A DNA stretch of 64,000 nt. Source: Myxococcales bacterium (GTDB lineage Bacteria > Myxococcota > Myxococcia > Myxococcales > JAKAPL01). Positions within the stretch are counted from its first letter, which is position 1. Each line of letters opens with the position of its first letter. A model generated the notes under the pieces. That model was not told the DNA's origin. It saw only the letters and a list, made by a program, of their open reading frames with translations, and did not search any database. This document shows, piece by piece, positions 61,750 to 64,000 of this stretch. The translations under genes were made by a program, and so were the position numbers. The stretch is taken from the NCBI GenBank assembly GCA_021783235.1, contig JAJXUD010000011.1:20455-84454 (forward strand), written 5' to 3'.

Positions 61750-63626
61750 AGAAGTCGCTCGGCCTCGCCCTCCTCGCGCTCGCCTGCGGAACCCGCAGCG
61801 CCGCGCCCTCCGCCGCCCCGCCTGCCCCGGCGGCGCCCGCCGCGCCCGCACCCCCGTCCCTCGCGGAGGCCGAGCCGAACGACGCCCCCGCTCAGGCGCA
61901 GCCCGTCTCGAGCACAATCCGCGTCCAAGGAGACCTCCACCCGGTCCAGCCGGCCTCCCGACCGGACGAGGACTGGTACGCGATCCGGCCGGGCGGCGAC
62001 GGAAAGACGCCGGCGACCGCCGATCTGCGCGCCGAGCTCTTGCCCCCGGCGGGCGTCCGCTTCTCGCTCGAGGTCTACGACCGGGATCTGAACAAGCTGC
62101 TCTCGCTCCCGTGCAGCGCCGGCGCCGGCTGCCTCGTGCCGGGGATTCGCGTGCGCGGCCAGGCCTTCCTGCGCGTCTTTTCGCCCACGGGCGCCACCGG
62201 GACCTATGCGCTCGACGTGAGGCTTTCGCCGCCCGATCTCGACGCCGAGGCCGAGCCGAACGACCGCCCGGTCGATGCGACGCCGCTGCCGCTCGATCAC
62301 CCGCTCCACGGGACGATCGGCACGCCGGCGGACGAGGACTGGTACGTCCTCGATCTCGCCCCCGACGGCGGGGCCCCGCTCGCCCCGCCCCCCTCGCCCG
62401 CGACGGCGACGAGGCCGGGCGCGGTACTGCCCATCCCCAACGCGACCACGGCGCTGGTCCCGTCCCCCGCGCTCGGGAAGCCACCGCCGGGCGCCCAGGC
62501 CACTGCCGCTCCCGCCGCGGCGCCGAACCCCGAGGTCCAGCCGAGCGCCATCCTCCAGCTCCAGCTCTCCGGGGTCCCCGGGCTGCGGCTCGGCCTGCGG
62601 ATCTTCGATCAGGACCAGCGGCCGCTCCTCTCCACGGAATCTCGCCAGCCCGGTGATCCCATCGAGCTGCGCGACCTCGCGCTCTTTCCCACCAGCCGCG
62701 CGCTCTACCTGCTCGTCGAGAGCGCCCCGATCCACGGCAAGCGGCCGGCGGCGCCCGGCTCGCCCTACACTCTCGCCGTTCACCGCGATCCGGCGCCCGC
62801 CGACTTCGAGGCCGAGCCGAACGACACCCCCGAGCTCGCGACGCCCATCTCGGCAAAGCGGGTCGGTTACCTCGCGCCCCGCGGCGACGTCGACTACTAC
62901 CGCGTCCACGTCACCGCCCCCTCGCTGCTCCACGCGAGAGTCTCCGGCCTGGACCGAGTCGACGCCGAGCTGTCGGTCGTCGACCCGCCCGACCCCACCG
63001 CCGGCCGCGGCAAGGCGCGTGAGAAGCTGCTCTGGAAGGCGAACGAGGGCGGGCCGCACGAGCCCGAGGTGATCCCGGCGGTGGCGCTGCCGCCTGGGGA
63101 CCACTATGTGAAGGTCGAGGCGGCCGCCCACCAGGTGGGCGCCCACTGGGTGCGCGACCAGGACAACGAGACGGATCCCTACGAGCTCGACGTCACGCTC
63201 TCGCCGGACGACGGCAACTTCGAGAAGGAGCCGAACGGCGACGCCCGCAACGCGACCCCGGTCCGCATGGGCGAGACCGTGCGCGGCTACGCCTTCCCCG
63301 CGAAGGACGTCGACGTCTACCGGCTCGACCTCTCCAGCCAACCGGTCGGCGTCGGCGTCGTGCTCCGGCTGCAAGGGGTCCCGAAGACCCCGCTCGTGCT
63401 CGAGCTGCGCGGGCCGCTCGCGGGGCCGCCGGGGCCTCGGCTCGACGACGCGCCGCTCGTCAACACGAGCGACCACGGCCGGGCGGGCCACCCCGAGGAG
63501 ATCCACGCGAAGCTCACCCCGGGCGTCTGGCTGTTCGTCGTCAGGCCCTCGCCCGAGGGGCGGGTCCCCGGCCAGCCGGGCGGAGACCCGGACGCCCCGT
63601 ACGCGCTCTCCATCGCCTCCGAGTAG
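61746..63626 (+). CDS. Lipoprotein with repeated PPC-like domains
   Basis: A 626-residue protein. Lipobox LALLALAC, then an Ala/Pro linker. Four modules begin with EPND or EPNG (AEAEPNDAPAQAQPV; DAEAEPNDRPVDATPL; FEAEPNDTPELATPI; FEKEPNGDARNATPV) followed by DWY or DVDxY and strands ending in YALDV, as in bacterial pre-peptidase C-terminal (PPC) domains, which are calcium-linked adhesion or secretion modules. No peptidase domain is present. Its ATG overlaps the MYXO-CTERM gene stop, so the two are likely partners in the envelope. Confidence 0.84.
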   Translation: MKKSLGLALLALACGTRSAAPSAAPPAPAAPAAPAPPSLAEAEPNDAPAQAQPVSSTIRVQGDLHPVQPASRPDEDWYAIRPGGDGKTPATADLRAELLPPAGVRFSLEVYDRDLNKLLSLPCSAGAGCLVPGIRVRGQAFLRVFSPTGATGTYALDVRLSPPDLDAEAEPNDRPVDATPLPLDHPLHGTIGTPADEDWYVLDLAPDGGAPLAPPPSPATATRPGAVLPIPNATTALVPSPALGKPPPGAQATAAPAAAPNPEVQPSAILQLQLSGVPGLRLGLRIFDQDQRPLLSTESRQPGDPIELRDLALFPTSRALYLLVESAPIHGKRPAAPGSPYTLAVHRDPAPADFEAEPNDTPELATPISAKRVGYLAPRGDVDYYRVHVTAPSLLHARVSGLDRVDAELSVVDPPDPTAGRGKAREKLLWKANEGGPHEPEVIPAVALPPGDHYVKVEAAAHQVGAHWVRDQDNETDPYELDVTLSPDDGNFEKEPNGDARNATPVRMGETVRGYAFPAKDVDVYRLDLSSQPVGVGVVLRLQGVPKTPLVLELRGPLAGPPGPRLDDAPLVNTSDHGRAGHPEEIHAKLTPGVWLFVVRPSPEGRVPGQPGGDPDAPYALSIASE

Positions 63627-63639
63627 CTAGCGTTGGGAG

Positions 63640-63945
63640 GTGGAGCCCCAGGCCGATTCGGGGAGCCCGCTCGCCCCCTCGCGCTTCTTGCGGGAGCGGC
63701 GCGGAGCGCTCCTCGCCGAGTGGGAGCAGCGCACCCGGAAGGCGCGCCCGGTCTCCCGCCGTCCCCTTCGGGAGCTGCTCGAGCAGCTCCCCGAGCTCCT
63801 CGACCGCATCCAGGATCTCGTCGAGGCGACGGACGGCGGAGCTCGCGGGGAGAGCCCTCCCCGGGGCGCCACCCCCATAGGCGTTAGCATTTGCAGCGGG
63901 GTTCAGGGTTGCGATCCGCGGGGAAGTGCTCGCGGAAGAGCGTGA
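63640..63945 (+). CDS. RsbRD_N-like sensor fragment, cut by frame break or window end
   Basis: A 101-codon frame with a GTG start 10 bases after TAGCTA. The first 65 residues (FLRERRGALLAEWEQRTRKA, LRELLEQLPELLDRIQDL) match the helical N-terminal domain that precedes histidine kinases in myxobacteria. After about residue 70 the reading looks unnatural, while the neighbouring frame from about 63880 (GEVLAEERELTLLEMGVAG) looks coding to the window end, so a frame break is likely near 63875. The opposite-strand frame is a shadow. Confidence 0.45.
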   Translation: MEPQADSGSPLAPSRFLRERRGALLAEWEQRTRKARPVSRRPLRELLEQLPELLDRIQDLVEATDGGARGESPPRGATPIGVSICSGVQGCDPRGSARGRA

Positions 63946-64000
63946 GTTGACGCTGCTCGAGATGGGAGTCGCAGGCATCGAGGGCTGCGACGATCTGCGG

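Overview
The window is very GC-rich DNA with third codon positions almost all G or C, so most frames are open on both strands and many long ORFs are shadows. Several traits point to a member of the Myxococcota (the former myxobacterial Deltaproteobacteria), though I cannot name a genus. They are a protein with a MYXO-CTERM tail (CGC motif, membrane helix, arginine run), many lipoproteins with Asp-Ala-Gly or Ser/Gly/Thr linkers and Cys-rich repeats, a soluble Hanks-type Ser/Thr kinase, an FHA-domain relative of NtrC, and J-domain and GAF-HD-GYP proteins. I see no rRNA, tRNA, CRISPR array or intact insertion sequence.

Layout. 1-13.5 kb: a truncated coiled-coil protein, a Cpd-reg/PDZ envelope protein, a DUF885 lipoprotein, a cysE-methyltransferase pair, a TonB-family protein, a SpoIID/LytB protein, a class IV aminotransferase, a J-domain protein and a BIG2 lipoprotein. 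13.5-17.7 kb: a giant lipoprotein (DMFase-beta-like, NHL propeller, PKD repeats) and a Cys-rich lipoprotein. 17.8-22.3 kb: a pyrimidine cluster, DUF4845-like gene-pyrB-pyrC then carA and an unknown gene. 22.4-26 kb: a cold-shock gene with terminator, an unknown CxxC protein, an EamA transporter and a large Cys-rich lipoprotein. 26-30 kb: rpmB, murQ-anmK (cell-wall sugar salvage) and a processive GT2 glycosyltransferase. 30-34.7 kb: psuG overlapping a degenerate FHA/NtrC-like regulator, then an accessory patch with a 400-bp array of 21-bp palindromic units and a sigma-factor-like ORF carrying a tandem duplication. 34.7-41.6 kb: kamA, a small lipoprotein, GAF-HD-GYP, mpg, a GMC oxidoreductase with its small subunit, and a secreted protein. 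41.6-46.3 kb: an inverted-repeat element and a minus-strand run (Cys-rich lipoprotein, YkgJ-type, HAD, rlmI-like, MBL-fold, Cys/Met-metabolism PLP enzyme). 46.4-48.8 kb: lipoproteins and a small Cys protein. 49-57.9 kb: clpB, a membrane protein lacking a standard start, truA, a Ser/Thr kinase, an amidohydrolase and prfA-prmC. 57.9-64 kb: a zf-TFIIB protein, murA, the MYXO-CTERM protein overlapping a PPC-repeat lipoprotein, and a truncated sensor-like ORF.

Regulation. Many genes have a -35/-10 pair (TTGACC/TTGCCA type, 16-18 bp spacer, TAGANT/TATANT type) whose -10 ends only 6-10 bases before the start codon, with no Shine-Dalgarno. This suggests leaderless mRNAs. Genes with a real leader, such as rpmB, csp, prfA and several lipoprotein genes, do carry GGAG-type ribosome sites. 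Two distant propeller-lipoprotein genes share a 37-bp upstream element of different composition. The strongest candidate for something undescribed is the 21-bp palindromic array at 33108-33507, which sits beside the duplicated sigma-like ORF.
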